Positions 48,769 to 57,997 of a DNA stretch of 64,000 nt are shown one piece after another. The translations under genes were made by a program, and so were the position numbers. The stretch comes from JACMLC01 sp963817025 (lineage in GTDB: Bacteria; Acidobacteriota; Blastocatellia; Pyrinomonadales; Pyrinomonadaceae), in the NCBI GenBank assembly GCA_963817025.1, contig CAWFML010000004.1, forward strand, positions 930,001 through 994,000, read 5' to 3'. The first letter of the stretch is position 1, and every line of letters starts with the position of its first letter. The notes beneath the pieces were generated by a model. That model had not been told where the DNA came from, searched no databases, and saw only the letters and a program-made list of their open reading frames with translations.

Positions 48769-51612
48769 ATGACTGAAACAAACTATCAACTGATTACCAA
48801 CGCCGCAGATTTGCGCGCCAGCGTCGAAGAGCTGTCCAAGCATCAGGTCATCGGTCTCGACACGGAGACGACCTCGCTCGATCCTTACAAGGGCCGGATG
48901 CGTCTGGTTCAATTGGCCGCGCCCGACGGCGTGCGTATCATAGACCTAGATCGCTTTGCGGACGGCGATATGAAGAGAGGCGAAACGCTCGCTCCCTTGC
49001 GAGAACTCATCGCCGCTTCGCGCCCGGTCAAGATTGCGCACAACGCCAAGTTTGACGCCAAGTGGATCAAGCACACGCTGGATGTCGAAATCGGCGGCCT
49101 CTTTGACACGCTGCTGGCGAGCCAGATTATCTCCGCCGGGGACACGGACGAGCGGCATGGACTCGAAGCCGTCGCCGCACGTTATCTGAACGAGACGGTT
49201 GACAAGGCCGAGCGGCTGAGCGATTGGGGCGGAGAGCTTTCCGCATCGCAGTTGGAATATGCCGCGAGAGACGCGGCCCTCTTGCTCCCCTTGCGCGAGA
49301 AGATGATCGAGCGGCTTAAAGCCGACGCACTGTTGCGTGTGGCCCAGCTTGAATTCGAGTGCGTGTTGCCGGTCGCGGCGATTGAATTGTCTGGCTTTTA
49401 CTTAGACCCCGTGCGCTGGCGCGAGCAGTTAAAGAAGGTCGAAACGGAGCGCATCCGGCTGGCCGATGAATTACAGGAGATGCTTTCGGAAGGAGCCGTG
49501 CAAGGCTCGCTCTTTGGCCGCTCTGACATCAATATTGATTCGCATGTCCAGTTGACCGAAGCTCTCAAACGTCTCGGCGTGCCGCTGCCGGATTCGACGC
49601 GCAACTGGAAGCTGCAACCGCTCGCGGCGGAATATCCCGTCATCGCCAAGCTCCTCGAATACCGTACCGTGCAGAAAGCCTTGACGAGCTACGGTGAAAA
49701 TATTTTAGAAGAGATCAGCCCCGCCACCGGGCGCATCCACGCAGACTTTCGCCAGATAGGCGCGCCGACAGGCAGATTCGCGTGCACGAATCCAAACATC
49801 CAACAGGTTCCGCATAGCATTGAATATCGCCGCTGCTTTCGCGCGCCCGAGGGCAGAAAGCTGCTCATCAGCGATTACTCGCAGATAGAGCTGAGAATAC
49901 TCGCGGACTTTACAGGCGATCAGGGTTTTATAGATGCGTTCAACTCCGGCGCAGACCTGCATCGCGTGACCGCCGCGCAGGTCTTTAACGTCCCGCTCGA
50001 CAAGGTCACTAAAGACCAGCGCGATTTTGCCAAGCGTCTGAACTTCGGCGTTGTCTACGGCATCGGCGCGCAACGCTTCTCGATGATGACGGGCCTCAAA
50101 CTGTCCGAAGCGGAAGACATTCTGAGAAAATATTTCGCCACCTATCGCCAGCTCGACGCATGGCTGCGCGACGCCGCACAACGCGCGGTGCGTGAGCGCA
50201 CTTCGCGCACGGCCTCTGGCCGCCTCACGCGCTTCAAGTTTGACCCGGAAGACCGGCAAGCGGTTTCGATGGCTCAACGCAACGGAAAAAATACGCCAAT
50301 CCAAGGATGCGTAATTGGCAACACAAAGGTCTTTGAAGAAAAAGCCGGATACGTCGCAATTCAGAGTTTGGAAGGAAAGCGTGTTTCTATCTGGGATGGC
50401 TCGCGCTTCTCTAAAGCATGGGTTGCCTTCAGCGGGAAGAAGCAAAAGGTAAAGGTGGAATTCTGGGGAGGCTATTACATAGAATGTAGCCCTGAGCATA
50501 AATTTCTCACGATTGACGTTAACGGACGCAGCAAATGGAGAACGCCGGAAGAATTCGTCAAGGGCAATTACGTTATCCTCACTGAAACCGTCGGCGTTTG
50601 GTCGAGCGAGTTGCGCTTACCGCAGTTGTATGCCGGCAAAGCGCACAACTCCAGTCAGGCATCATTAGATAAGGCGCTCTCTGACCCGTTTGGCCTGGGA
50701 ATATGGCTGGGGCGTTTGGCATCTGATGGCTCTTTACGGGATCGCCAACTCTATCTTCTAGTCGCTCAACATGAAGAGGTTATCTTGCCTCAGATAAGAA
50801 ACTTCAGCGAAAAATTTGGACATGTCTCGTATGCAATTAAACGTGGCGGGCGCGGCCCAAAGCCAATTCACTTTTTGACTATCTCTGCTCTGGGTCTGGT
50901 CAGGCAATTGCACGAAGCGGGCTTGAAATCAAGAATCCCTGACTTCGCATGGGGCAACAGCCAAATACTTGCCGGTTACTTGCGCGGAATGTTTGATGGC
51001 GACGGCACAGTCAATCGAGATGGCGCACTTCTCACCTTTGGCAAAGGGCCTGATTTTTATCTGGCTTGGGCGCGCGAAATCCAGCAAGCTCTTCTTCTCT
51101 TTGGCATCCGAAGCCGAATCAATCGTTGTGCCGATAGAGTCAACGTCTGCGTGTTAAAACGCGATATGCCGTTGTTCTGTGCAAGAATTGGGTTTATCAA
51201 CCCGGAGAAGCAAGCGAAAGCTCTGGCAGTTAAAGACTGTGCCGGATATGAAAACAAGATTTATGGTAGGGCCGCGAGAATCAAATCTGTGGAATTCACT
51301 GATGAATATGTTGAGATGTACGATGTGGTAGACAGCGAAACTTCGCAGTTTATGGCTAATGGTCTAGTCACACACAACTCGTCGGCTGACATTCTCAAGC
51401 GCGCACTGCGGCTGCTGCATGACAATTTGAAGGGCACGAGCGCGTGCGTCGTCAACATCGTTCACGACGAGATTGTGGTCGAGGCGGATGCGGGCGAGGC
51501 GGAAGCGATTGCCAAGATAGTTGAGGACGCGATGTGCGCGGCGGGCGAAGAGTACGTCAAGAAAGTTCCCGTCAAGGTCGAATCCGAAATAGCGGACGAG
51601 TGGGTGAAATGA
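48769..51612 (+). CDS. polA: DNA polymerase I family protein with LAGLIDADG intein
   Basis: 947-residue precursor. The extein (590 residues after splicing) has a DEDD 3'-5' exonuclease domain (first acidic pair in IGLDTETTSLD) and a family A polymerase domain: motif A SDYSQIELRILA (Asp369), motif B RDFAKRLNFGVVYG (Lys422) and motif C IVHDEIVVEAD (Asp900). There is no 5'-3' exonuclease domain. The intein is inserted between motifs B and C, after NTPIQG and before SSADILK, a highly conserved loop. No RNA or regulatory signal is obvious; ATG 48769 has no strong ribosome-binding site. Confidence 0.95.
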   Translation: MTETNYQLITNAADLRASVEELSKHQVIGLDTETTSLDPYKGRMRLVQLAAPDGVRIIDLDRFADGDMKRGETLAPLRELIAASRPVKIAHNAKFDAKWIKHTLDVEIGGLFDTLLASQIISAGDTDERHGLEAVAARYLNETVDKAERLSDWGGELSASQLEYAARDAALLLPLREKMIERLKADALLRVAQLEFECVLPVAAIELSGFYLDPVRWREQLKKVETERIRLADELQEMLSEGAVQGSLFGRSDINIDSHVQLTEALKRLGVPLPDSTRNWKLQPLAAEYPVIAKLLEYRTVQKALTSYGENILEEISPATGRIHADFRQIGAPTGRFACTNPNIQQVPHSIEYRRCFRAPEGRKLLISDYSQIELRILADFTGDQGFIDAFNSGADLHRVTAAQVFNVPLDKVTKDQRDFAKRLNFGVVYGIGAQRFSMMTGLKLSEAEDILRKYFATYRQLDAWLRDAAQRAVRERTSRTASGRLTRFKFDPEDRQAVSMAQRNGKNTPIQGCVIGNTKVFEEKAGYVAIQSLEGKRVSIWDGSRFSKAWVAFSGKKQKVKVEFWGGYYIECSPEHKFLTIDVNGRSKWRTPEEFVKGNYVILTETVGVWSSELRLPQLYAGKAHNSSQASLDKALSDPFGLGIWLGRLASDGSLRDRQLYLLVAQHEEVILPQIRNFSEKFGHVSYAIKRGGRGPKPIHFLTISALGLVRQLHEAGLKSRIPDFAWGNSQILAGYLRGMFDGDGTVNRDGALLTFGKGPDFYLAWAREIQQALLLFGIRSRINRCADRVNVCVLKRDMPLFCARIGFINPEKQAKALAVKDCAGYENKIYGRAARIKSVEFTDEYVEMYDVVDSETSQFMANGLVTHNSSADILKRALRLLHDNLKGTSACVVNIVHDEIVVEADAGEAEAIAKIVEDAMCAAGEEYVKKVPVKVESEIADEWVK
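50308..51378 (+). other. Intein (357 residues) in the DNA polymerase gene
   Basis: Residues 514-870 of the polymerase precursor. Splicing signals: Cys1 at the start (CVIGNTKVF), a block B-like SPEHKFLT with His, C-terminal His-Asn (LVTHN) and Ser+1 (SSADIL). A homing endonuclease is inserted, with LAGLIDADG-type helices LGIWLGRLASDG (near residue 641) and LAGYLRGMFDGDG (near 734). Both acidic residues are present, so the endonuclease may be active. The intein DNA is visibly more AT-rich and has different codon use than the extein, consistent with horizontal acquisition. Confidence 0.93.
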
Positions 51613-51614
51613 AA

Positions 51615-51667
51615 AAGCTATTGATTCATTGATTCATTTGCTCATTGACTCGATGAACCAATAGCTT
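51615..51667. repeat. Family E-like hairpin
   Basis: Outer stem AAGCTATTG/CAATAGCTT (51617 region with 51659-51667) enclosing tandem ATTCATTGATTCATTTGCTC words. It is between convergent genes (polymerase and a membrane protein), just after the polymerase stop. Confidence 0.75.
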
Positions 51668-51672
51668 CCTTC

Positions 51673-52953
51673 TTATTCCTTGTTTTCTTCTTCAGACTTA
51701 TCCTTTTTCTTAGACTGATCGCTGGCAGCTTTTCCGGTTGGCGTTGGCGGCGCGGCGGGCTGATTTTTCTGCGCGCCCTGCTGGTTATTGGCGACTAGTC
51801 TGCCCAGAGCGTCCGGCACGAAACGCTCTGCAAAGCCTGCTATGAAACACCAGATGACCAGCAGCGCGTAGCTGACGCCTGTCGCAGGGCCTGTGCAAAG
51901 CACAAACTCTGTCAACTCTATGGACTTCTTTCCCGGCGACGGAGAAGGAGACGGCGTGACAGTCGCTATTGGCGTTGGCGTTTGAGTCGGCGACTGTTGT
52001 TGCGCGGGCGACCTTTGCGCTGTCGCTGATGCTGATGCTTCAGGCGATGGCGAGGCTTGGCTTGAAGGCGTTGGCGTCGGCGAGGGTGCGCTTGACGGCG
52101 AAGGCAACGGGGTCGGGACAGGCGTCGGCGGCGCGACGACGCAGTTGCCGGACGCATCTGGCGTCATCATCGTGGGGAAAACCGTCCCGGATAATACCTG
52201 CCCGGCAAAGAAGAGATAGAGAATAACGGCAAAGACCGCGCCGCTCAGCGGCGAGATAAAGATACTGAACCAGCCGTGCGTCAGCGTCGAGAGATTATAG
52301 ATGACATCGCCCTCGACAGAAGCAGCTTGAAGCCGTTGCTGCATACTGATAAAAGCCCCCATCACGCCCGCAAAGATGACCACCGCCAGAGAGTTGATGC
52401 GAAAGGGGAGTTGATAATTCGTCCGCCCGTCTGCGCCCATCGTTGCGATGCCGACGATAGCCGCCAGCACGATGAACAGGACGAACATCAGAGACGCTGC
52501 CCACACGAGCAGCCACTTACGCAAACGCTCGCGCGCAGAGATGAAAGAGTAAGTGATAAAAAAGCGGTCGAGCAGGTGTCTGAGGTCGGCGCGTAAAGCT
52601 TCCACCTCCTGCTCTTTGATTGTCGTCGTCAGCTCGGAGGCGAGATACGTCTCAAACTCTTTTTCACCGGCCACGCTCCGGTAGTGGCTGCGGAGCGTCT
52701 GAAGCTTGCTCTTCAGATTTTCCGCGTCCCTGTATTTGAGCAGCGTTAGCTCAAAAGTATAAACATCCTCCCAACGCAACGCGCCGGAGTCTTCTTTGCC
52801 GAAAATCTCTACGAGGTTTTTCTTGTCGCCCTCGTCCGTGATGGCCGGAGCAAGGAGCGTGTATTCGCCTTTCACATGGCCGAAATAGATAAGGCCGTAG
52901 CGCGGCAATTCGGTGAGCTTGCGATTGAAAAAGCTTAGTTTCCGCTCTGCCAT
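51673..52953 (-). CDS. Membrane protein with Pro/Ser/Thr-rich insert
   Basis: 426 residues from ATG 52953 (MAERKLSFFNRKLTELPRYG). The cytosolic N-terminal 130 residues include helices (AENLKSKLQTLRSHYRSVAG). Three membrane segments lie near 165-265 (LLVWAASLMFVLFIVLAAIV, INSLAVVIFAGVMGAFIS, LSGAVFAVILYLFFAGQVL). They are followed by a PSPSPTPTPSSQASPSP-type linker of about 80 residues and a last membrane segment near 360 (GVSYALLVIWCFIAGFAERF). The tail is basic/acidic. No known family. The linker would be on the outer face if the topology is as drawn. Confidence 0.65.
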   Translation of the reverse strand: MAERKLSFFNRKLTELPRYGLIYFGHVKGEYTLLAPAITDEGDKKNLVEIFGKEDSGALRWEDVYTFELTLLKYRDAENLKSKLQTLRSHYRSVAGEKEFETYLASELTTTIKEQEVEALRADLRHLLDRFFITYSFISARERLRKWLLVWAASLMFVLFIVLAAIVGIATMGADGRTNYQLPFRINSLAVVIFAGVMGAFISMQQRLQAASVEGDVIYNLSTLTHGWFSIFISPLSGAVFAVILYLFFAGQVLSGTVFPTMMTPDASGNCVVAPPTPVPTPLPSPSSAPSPTPTPSSQASPSPEASASATAQRSPAQQQSPTQTPTPIATVTPSPSPSPGKKSIELTEFVLCTGPATGVSYALLVIWCFIAGFAERFVPDALGRLVANNQQGAQKNQPAAPPTPTGKAASDQSKKKDKSEEENKE

Positions 52954-53040
52954 TGCTGCTCCTTTTGAGGGAAGGTCAAACTGCACGTGGCTGCTCAAGA
53001 AACTTTTCGAGAACTAAGCCACTGACACTTGGCGTGCTTA

Positions 53041-53070
53041 TCTTTGCGTCCTTGCGCCTTTGCGGGAAAC
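53041..53070. repeat. Family A single arm
   Basis: TCTTTGCGTCCTTGCGCCTT followed by TGCGGGAAAC. Only one arm is recognisable; no inverted partner within 150 bases, unlike the other family A copies. Confidence 0.75.
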
Positions 53071-53114
53071 TGTCTTTTTCTTTGCTATTTGTGAAGTCGC
53101 CCGCTACTGAAGTT

Positions 53115-54605
53115 TCAGGACGCGCGCGCCGCGCCTTTGCGCCAGACGAGATAGACGGGCAACCCCGTCAGCACCAGCAGGTAGCCGATGCCGGAAGTCT
53201 CAGGCGCGAGATATGCGAGGTCTATGACCAACAGCGTCGCCAGCACGATATAGATGAGCGGCACGAGCGGATAGCCGAACGTGCGATAGGGCCGCTCGAT
53301 GTCAGGAGCTTTGCGGCGCAGAACGATGACGGCTCCGACCATCAGCGCGTAGAAAACCAGATCGGCGGAGATGATGTATTCGAGTAGCTGCGTATAGACA
53401 TTGCCGTAAGTGACCGCGCCCGTCTGCGCGTTAGTCGTCACAGTGCGCGGCAGCGTCAGCAGAGAAGCCCAGATGCCCTGCGCGACGAGTGCGACGGCGG
53501 GCACATGACGCGAGTTAAGCCTGCCCACGCGCTCGAAGAAGAGACGGTCGCGCGCCATCGCGTAATAGACGCGCGCTCCGGCGAGAATCAGACCGTTGTT
53601 GCAACCGAAAGTCGAAATCATGATGGCAATCGCCATCACAGTCGCGCCGCGCGGCCCTAAGATAGCCTGCATCGTCGCAGTCGCCACACGATTCTGCGGC
53701 GCATTCTGAATCCCCGCAAGCGGCAGCGTCACGACATAAGCGAGATTGGCGAGCAGGTAGAGCGCGACGACCGCGCCGCATCCTATCAGCAGCGAGCGCG
53801 GGAGATTGCGACCGGGGTCGCGCACCTCTCCTGCCGTGAATGTGACATTGTTCCAAGCCGACTGCGCGAAGAGCGGCCCGGTCATCGCTCTGCCGAGCAG
53901 CATCACGAGCGCGAGCGCGCCCAACGTCTCCAATCCCGGCTGCGCGGCTTGCGGATTCCAGCCATTGGCCCACGAGTTCCACCAGGAGGAAGTGTAAGCC
54001 GCGCTTCCTTCGTTCCAGCCAAAGGCGAGGCCGATGACGATGAGCGCGGCGAGCGCGGCGGTCTTGGTAAAGGTGAAAGTGTTCTGGATGAGCTTTCCCG
54101 TCTTGAGGCCGCGCGTGTTTGTGATGGTCAGAATGAGTATCACAAGGATGGCGACGAGTTGCTGCGTCGAGAGGCTGACGGCATAGTTTCCCAAAATCCT
54201 CCGTGGCGCGATGAGATAGCTGGTCGCGGAGACTTTGTCCGTCAGCACGCCCATGAAGTTAGCGAAGGCGATGGCGACCGCAGCAATCGTGCCCGTCTGG
54301 ATGACGAGAAAGAGCGACCAGCCGAAGAGAAAGCCTGTCGCCGGATTATAGGCTTCGCGCAGAAAGACATATTGCCCGCCCGCGCGCGGCATCATCGCAG
54401 CGAGTTCAGCACAGCAGAGCGCGCCCGTAATCGTCAACAACCCGGCCACAGCCCATGCCGCCAGCAGCCAGCCGGGAGAGCCGACCAGCCGCGCGGATTC
54501 CGCAGACGTGATAAAAATGCCGGAGCCGATCATCGAGCCGACGACGATCATCGTCGCATCCACGAACCCAAGCCCCCGCTCAAGCTTTTTAGAAGAGTCG
54601 CTCAT
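53115..54605 (-). CDS. APC family amino acid permease
   Basis: 496 residues from ATG 54605 (MSDSSKKLERGLGFVDATMI). It has 12 predicted membrane segments with APC signatures VVGSMIGSGIFITSAESARL (TM1 GSGIF) and the conserved 'GGQYVFLREAYNPATGFLFG' (TM3 region). Na+- or H+-coupled uptake or exchange of an amino acid; substrate unknown. The upstream ATG at 54629 is possible, but 54605 fits the conserved N-terminus better. Confidence 0.9.
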   Translation of the reverse strand: MSDSSKKLERGLGFVDATMIVVGSMIGSGIFITSAESARLVGSPGWLLAAWAVAGLLTITGALCCAELAAMMPRAGGQYVFLREAYNPATGFLFGWSLFLVIQTGTIAAVAIAFANFMGVLTDKVSATSYLIAPRRILGNYAVSLSTQQLVAILVILILTITNTRGLKTGKLIQNTFTFTKTAALAALIVIGLAFGWNEGSAAYTSSWWNSWANGWNPQAAQPGLETLGALALVMLLGRAMTGPLFAQSAWNNVTFTAGEVRDPGRNLPRSLLIGCGAVVALYLLANLAYVVTLPLAGIQNAPQNRVATATMQAILGPRGATVMAIAIMISTFGCNNGLILAGARVYYAMARDRLFFERVGRLNSRHVPAVALVAQGIWASLLTLPRTVTTNAQTGAVTYGNVYTQLLEYIISADLVFYALMVGAVIVLRRKAPDIERPYRTFGYPLVPLIYIVLATLLVIDLAYLAPETSGIGYLLVLTGLPVYLVWRKGAARAS

Positions 54606-54629
54606 CAAATCCGTAGGCTGGACAGACAC

Positions 54630-54995
54630 AGATAATTTGTAAGATACTGTGAATCACGGCTGATGTGAAATAATTTTTGTCCCGGCCAGCCGTCAAACGA
54701 TGTCACATTGCCAGCGGAAACCACTTCTGCCGGCAGCCAGCCACAATTATTTTTCAGACCAACGCAAGCAGTTCCGCGTCAAAAGTTGCGAGGCCACATC
54801 AGTTAGAGGCTCATCAAACAGGGTTAAGCATTTCTTGTAATAAACCGGCAAGTTGACAGGTCAGTCACATTTATCGTTCACACGGAATATTCTTCTCTTT
54901 GCGTGAGCGATTTTTTTGCCGCTTTCGTCAACGAAGAGGCGAAGCGACTTCTTTACTGTTATTTGCTTTGAAGATTTGAAAGAAGGTTGGAAGCT
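54630..54995. other. Intergenic region between the permease and the peroxidase fusion
   Basis: About 365 bases between divergent genes, so it should contain both promoters. No hairpin family and no open frame is recognisable. A region around 54890-54960 is AT-rich and includes TTGCGTGAGCG and TTTTTTTGCC, but I cannot fix promoter boxes. A ribosome-binding site AGAAGG is close to ATG 54996. Confidence 0.35.
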
Positions 54996-57848
54996 ATGCG
55001 ACGGACAAAACTTATCGTTATCATTCTCTTTGCTCTGCCATTGCTGGCCCTTAATGAAAAAGTCTCTTCTCTCTTCAAAGCCACGGGACAAGGCGGCACG
55101 CTCTCTGCTCCGACCGGCGTGATTGCCTCCGATAGCAGCTATTCGACAAAGGTCGGCATCACGTGGGACACGGTTCGCGGCGCAACCCTCTACAGGATTT
55201 TCCGCAGCACCACAAACGATCCGGCGACTGCCACAGCCGTCGGCACGACCGTCGCAGGCGCGTTCTTCGACACGACTGCCATTGTGGGCCAGAACAGTTT
55301 TTACTGGGTGCGGGCCGAGAACGCGAGCGTCGTCAGCGGTTTCAGCCTGCCGGATCAGGGCTTACGCGCCAACGGCAATATTCCCGGCCCAGTCGTGCCG
55401 CTCAATCCGCCGCCCGCGCCGCCCGCCAATCCGGTCACGGCCACCAAAGCCTCCTTAGGCAAAGTTCTCTTTTGGGATGAACAGCTTTCTTCGACGCGCA
55501 CGGTCTCGTGCGGCACGTGCCACTTTGCCGGAAACGGCGGCTCTGACCCGCGCTCGATCATCAACAATTCGCGCGCGACCAATCCCGGCGCAGACACTTT
55601 GTTCGGCACAGCCGATGACATCTATGCCTCGCCCGGCGTGCCGGGTAACAATAGCGACGGCACGTATAACTGGCTGCCTCTTTATGGTTTCAACGAACAG
55701 GTCACGAGCCGCAAAGCCAAGTCCTACATAGATGCCGCATATTCGCCCTTGCTCTTCTGGGATGGACGCGCGACAGGGACTTTCACAGACCCGATTAGCG
55801 GCGCAATCCTGATTCCGGTTGGAGGCACGCTCGAAAGTCAGGCGATTGGCCCGCCCGTCAGTTCCGCGGAGATGTCTCATGCCGGGCGCAACTGGCCGGA
55901 TGTCGCACTGCGCGTCGCGGCCTCGAAACCTCTCGCGCTGTCGCCTGCGATACCGCCTGCACTGAACGAATGGATTGGCGGACGCAGTTACCCGCAATTA
56001 TTTGAAGAAGCCTTCGGCACTTCGGATGTCACGCCCGCGCGGATTGCGATGGCAATCGCCACCTTCGAGCGCACGCTTTACTCAGACCGCACGCCCTTCG
56101 ATGCCGCTGTCTCTCAAATCGCCGCGCTGACTCCGGCTGAAGCGCGCGGGCAACAGGTATTCAACGGGCCGGGAAGATGTAACACCTGTCACGTCGGAAA
56201 TCTTTTTACGGATAATCAGTTTCACAACATCGGCCTGCGCCCGCAGACGGAAGACCCCGGACGCTTCGCCGTCACGGGCAACATCAACGAGTTGGGAGAG
56301 ATGCGTACGGCCAGCCTGCGAAACGTAGAGCTTCGCGCGCCCTACATGCACTTCGGCCATTTCGCCACGCTGGATGACGTGGTTGCTTTTTATAATCGAG
56401 GCGGCGATTTTGACGCTCCGAACATTGATCGCAATCGCATCCGCCCGCTCGGCCTCAGCGTGCAGCAGAGAGCAGACCTCGTGGCTTTCTTAAAACGCCC
56501 GTTGACAGACCCGCGTGTGGCTGCTGGCATTGCACAGTTCAATCGTCCGACGCTGTACACGGAATCCAACCGCGTCCCGCAAGTCATAGGGACAGGGACA
56601 AGCGGTTCGGGGAGCCAGATTCCGCAGGTGATGGCGATAGAGCCTCCGCTCTCAGGGAACCCGAATTTCACGGTCGCCGTTTCAAATGCGCTCGGCGGCG
56701 CACAGGCTGTGCTGGTGATTGACGACAACGACCCCGGCACAGGGCCAAACATTCCTGCCAGCGGCTCGCTCGCGCGCGTGACCGTGCAGCTTTCCAGCAG
56801 CGGCGCAGGTCAGGGCAGAGGCTCTGCGAGCGTGCTGATCCCTGCCAACCCGGCTCTGATTGGAAAGACCTTCTTCGGGCGCTGGTTCGTGATGGATGGC
56901 GCGGCTCCGTGGGGAATCGCCGTCTCACAGGCTTTCAGATTCACAGTCTTCGGCGAAGCGACTGCTGCCGGACGTGCCAGACATGCAGACTTTGACGGCG
57001 ACGGCAAAACGGACATCTCTGTCTTCCGTCCTTCGGAAGGAAACTGGTATATCCTGCAAAGCTTTAATCAGACCCCTCGCGGCGAGAATTTCGGACTCGC
57101 TTCCGACAGGCTCGCGCCTGAGGATTATGACGGCGACGGCAAGACGGACATCGCAGTCTTCCGTGAAAATCCTGCGAACCCGACCCGCGCCGACTTCTTT
57201 ATGTTAAGAAGCTCGAACGGAGCATTTCAACAGGTGCAGTTTGGCAAGACCGGAGATGTGCCTGTCTCCGGCGATTGGGACGGCGACGGGCGCGCGGATT
57301 TGACCGTCTACCGCGACGGCTCGCAGACCGGCGGGCAAAGCTTCTTCTTCTATCGCCCCAGCACGCAACCCAGCACGGACTTCATCTCAATCCAGTGGGG
57401 CGCGACGGGAGACAAACCCGTGTCTGCGGATTTCGACGGCGACGGCAAAACGGACGCGGCGGTCTTTCGCCCGTCAACGGGAGTCTGGTACGTTTTACAA
57501 AGCTCTAACAATCAGTTTTTCGCGGTGCAGTTCGGCACGGCTGGAGACAAAGCAGTCGCAGCGGATTATGACCGTGATGGTAAAACCGATTTAGCCGTCT
57601 TTCGTCCGAGCAGCGGAGCATGGTACGTCTTGCGCAGCAGCGACCAGACATTTCGCGCCGTGCTCTTTGGAATTTCGACGGACGTTCCCTCGCCCGGAGA
57701 TTATGACGGAGACGGCCTGTCAGACTTTGCGGTCTTCAGGGCATCCGAAGGCAGTTGGTACGTGATGCAGAATGCGGACAACACGGTTCACTCTGTGAGA
57801 TGGGGCAACGGTCAGGATATATCCGTCCCGGCTGCGAGCGTGCCGTAG
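54996..57848 (+). CDS. FnIII-di-haem peroxidase (MauG/CCP-like)-FG-GAP fusion protein
   Basis: 950 residues. The signal peptide is LIVIILFALPLLALN. A fibronectin type III-like domain (about 38-125: VGITWDTVRGATLYRIFRST) precedes a bacterial di-haem cytochrome c peroxidase module with two CxxCH haem sites, CGTCH (172-176) and CNTCH (395-399), plus the family motif SLGKVLFWDEQLSSTRTVSC. A beta-domain (about 510-650) and six FG-GAP repeats (about 660-945, DFDGDGKTDISVFRPS) follow. It is predicted to be extracytoplasmic. Peroxide reduction or MauG-type oxidation is inferred. The terminal repeats are shared with the Kelch protein at 26871-28616. Confidence 0.9.
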   Translation: MRRTKLIVIILFALPLLALNEKVSSLFKATGQGGTLSAPTGVIASDSSYSTKVGITWDTVRGATLYRIFRSTTNDPATATAVGTTVAGAFFDTTAIVGQNSFYWVRAENASVVSGFSLPDQGLRANGNIPGPVVPLNPPPAPPANPVTATKASLGKVLFWDEQLSSTRTVSCGTCHFAGNGGSDPRSIINNSRATNPGADTLFGTADDIYASPGVPGNNSDGTYNWLPLYGFNEQVTSRKAKSYIDAAYSPLLFWDGRATGTFTDPISGAILIPVGGTLESQAIGPPVSSAEMSHAGRNWPDVALRVAASKPLALSPAIPPALNEWIGGRSYPQLFEEAFGTSDVTPARIAMAIATFERTLYSDRTPFDAAVSQIAALTPAEARGQQVFNGPGRCNTCHVGNLFTDNQFHNIGLRPQTEDPGRFAVTGNINELGEMRTASLRNVELRAPYMHFGHFATLDDVVAFYNRGGDFDAPNIDRNRIRPLGLSVQQRADLVAFLKRPLTDPRVAAGIAQFNRPTLYTESNRVPQVIGTGTSGSGSQIPQVMAIEPPLSGNPNFTVAVSNALGGAQAVLVIDDNDPGTGPNIPASGSLARVTVQLSSSGAGQGRGSASVLIPANPALIGKTFFGRWFVMDGAAPWGIAVSQAFRFTVFGEATAAGRARHADFDGDGKTDISVFRPSEGNWYILQSFNQTPRGENFGLASDRLAPEDYDGDGKTDIAVFRENPANPTRADFFMLRSSNGAFQQVQFGKTGDVPVSGDWDGDGRADLTVYRDGSQTGGQSFFFYRPSTQPSTDFISIQWGATGDKPVSADFDGDGKTDAAVFRPSTGVWYVLQSSNNQFFAVQFGTAGDKAVAADYDRDGKTDLAVFRPSSGAWYVLRSSDQTFRAVLFGISTDVPSPGDYDGDGLSDFAVFRASEGSWYVMQNADNTVHSVRWGNGQDISVPAASVP

Positions 57849-57854
57849 TAAACA

Positions 57855-57989
57855 AAAAAGAGTTTCCCGCAAAGGCGCTTCAACCAGTGGAAAGGGGGAA
57901 GGGTGCCGGGTGTAGGAAAGCAAACTGCTTTTCACTACACCCGATACCCTTCCCCCTTTCCCCTGTTTTCCTTGCGGGAAACTCTTTTT
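57855..57989. repeat. Nested hairpin: family I inside family A
   Basis: Outer stem AAAAAGAGTTTCCCGCAA (57855-57872) pairs with TTGCGGGAAACTCTTTTT (57972-57989), a family A-type arm. Between them is an independent hairpin of another family: 27-bp arms 57889-57915 and 57935-57961 with two mismatches, made of GGAAAGGGGGAAGGG and GGGTGTAG words. The family A copy is split by the family I copy. Confidence 0.9.
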
Positions 57990-57997
57990 GTAACCCT

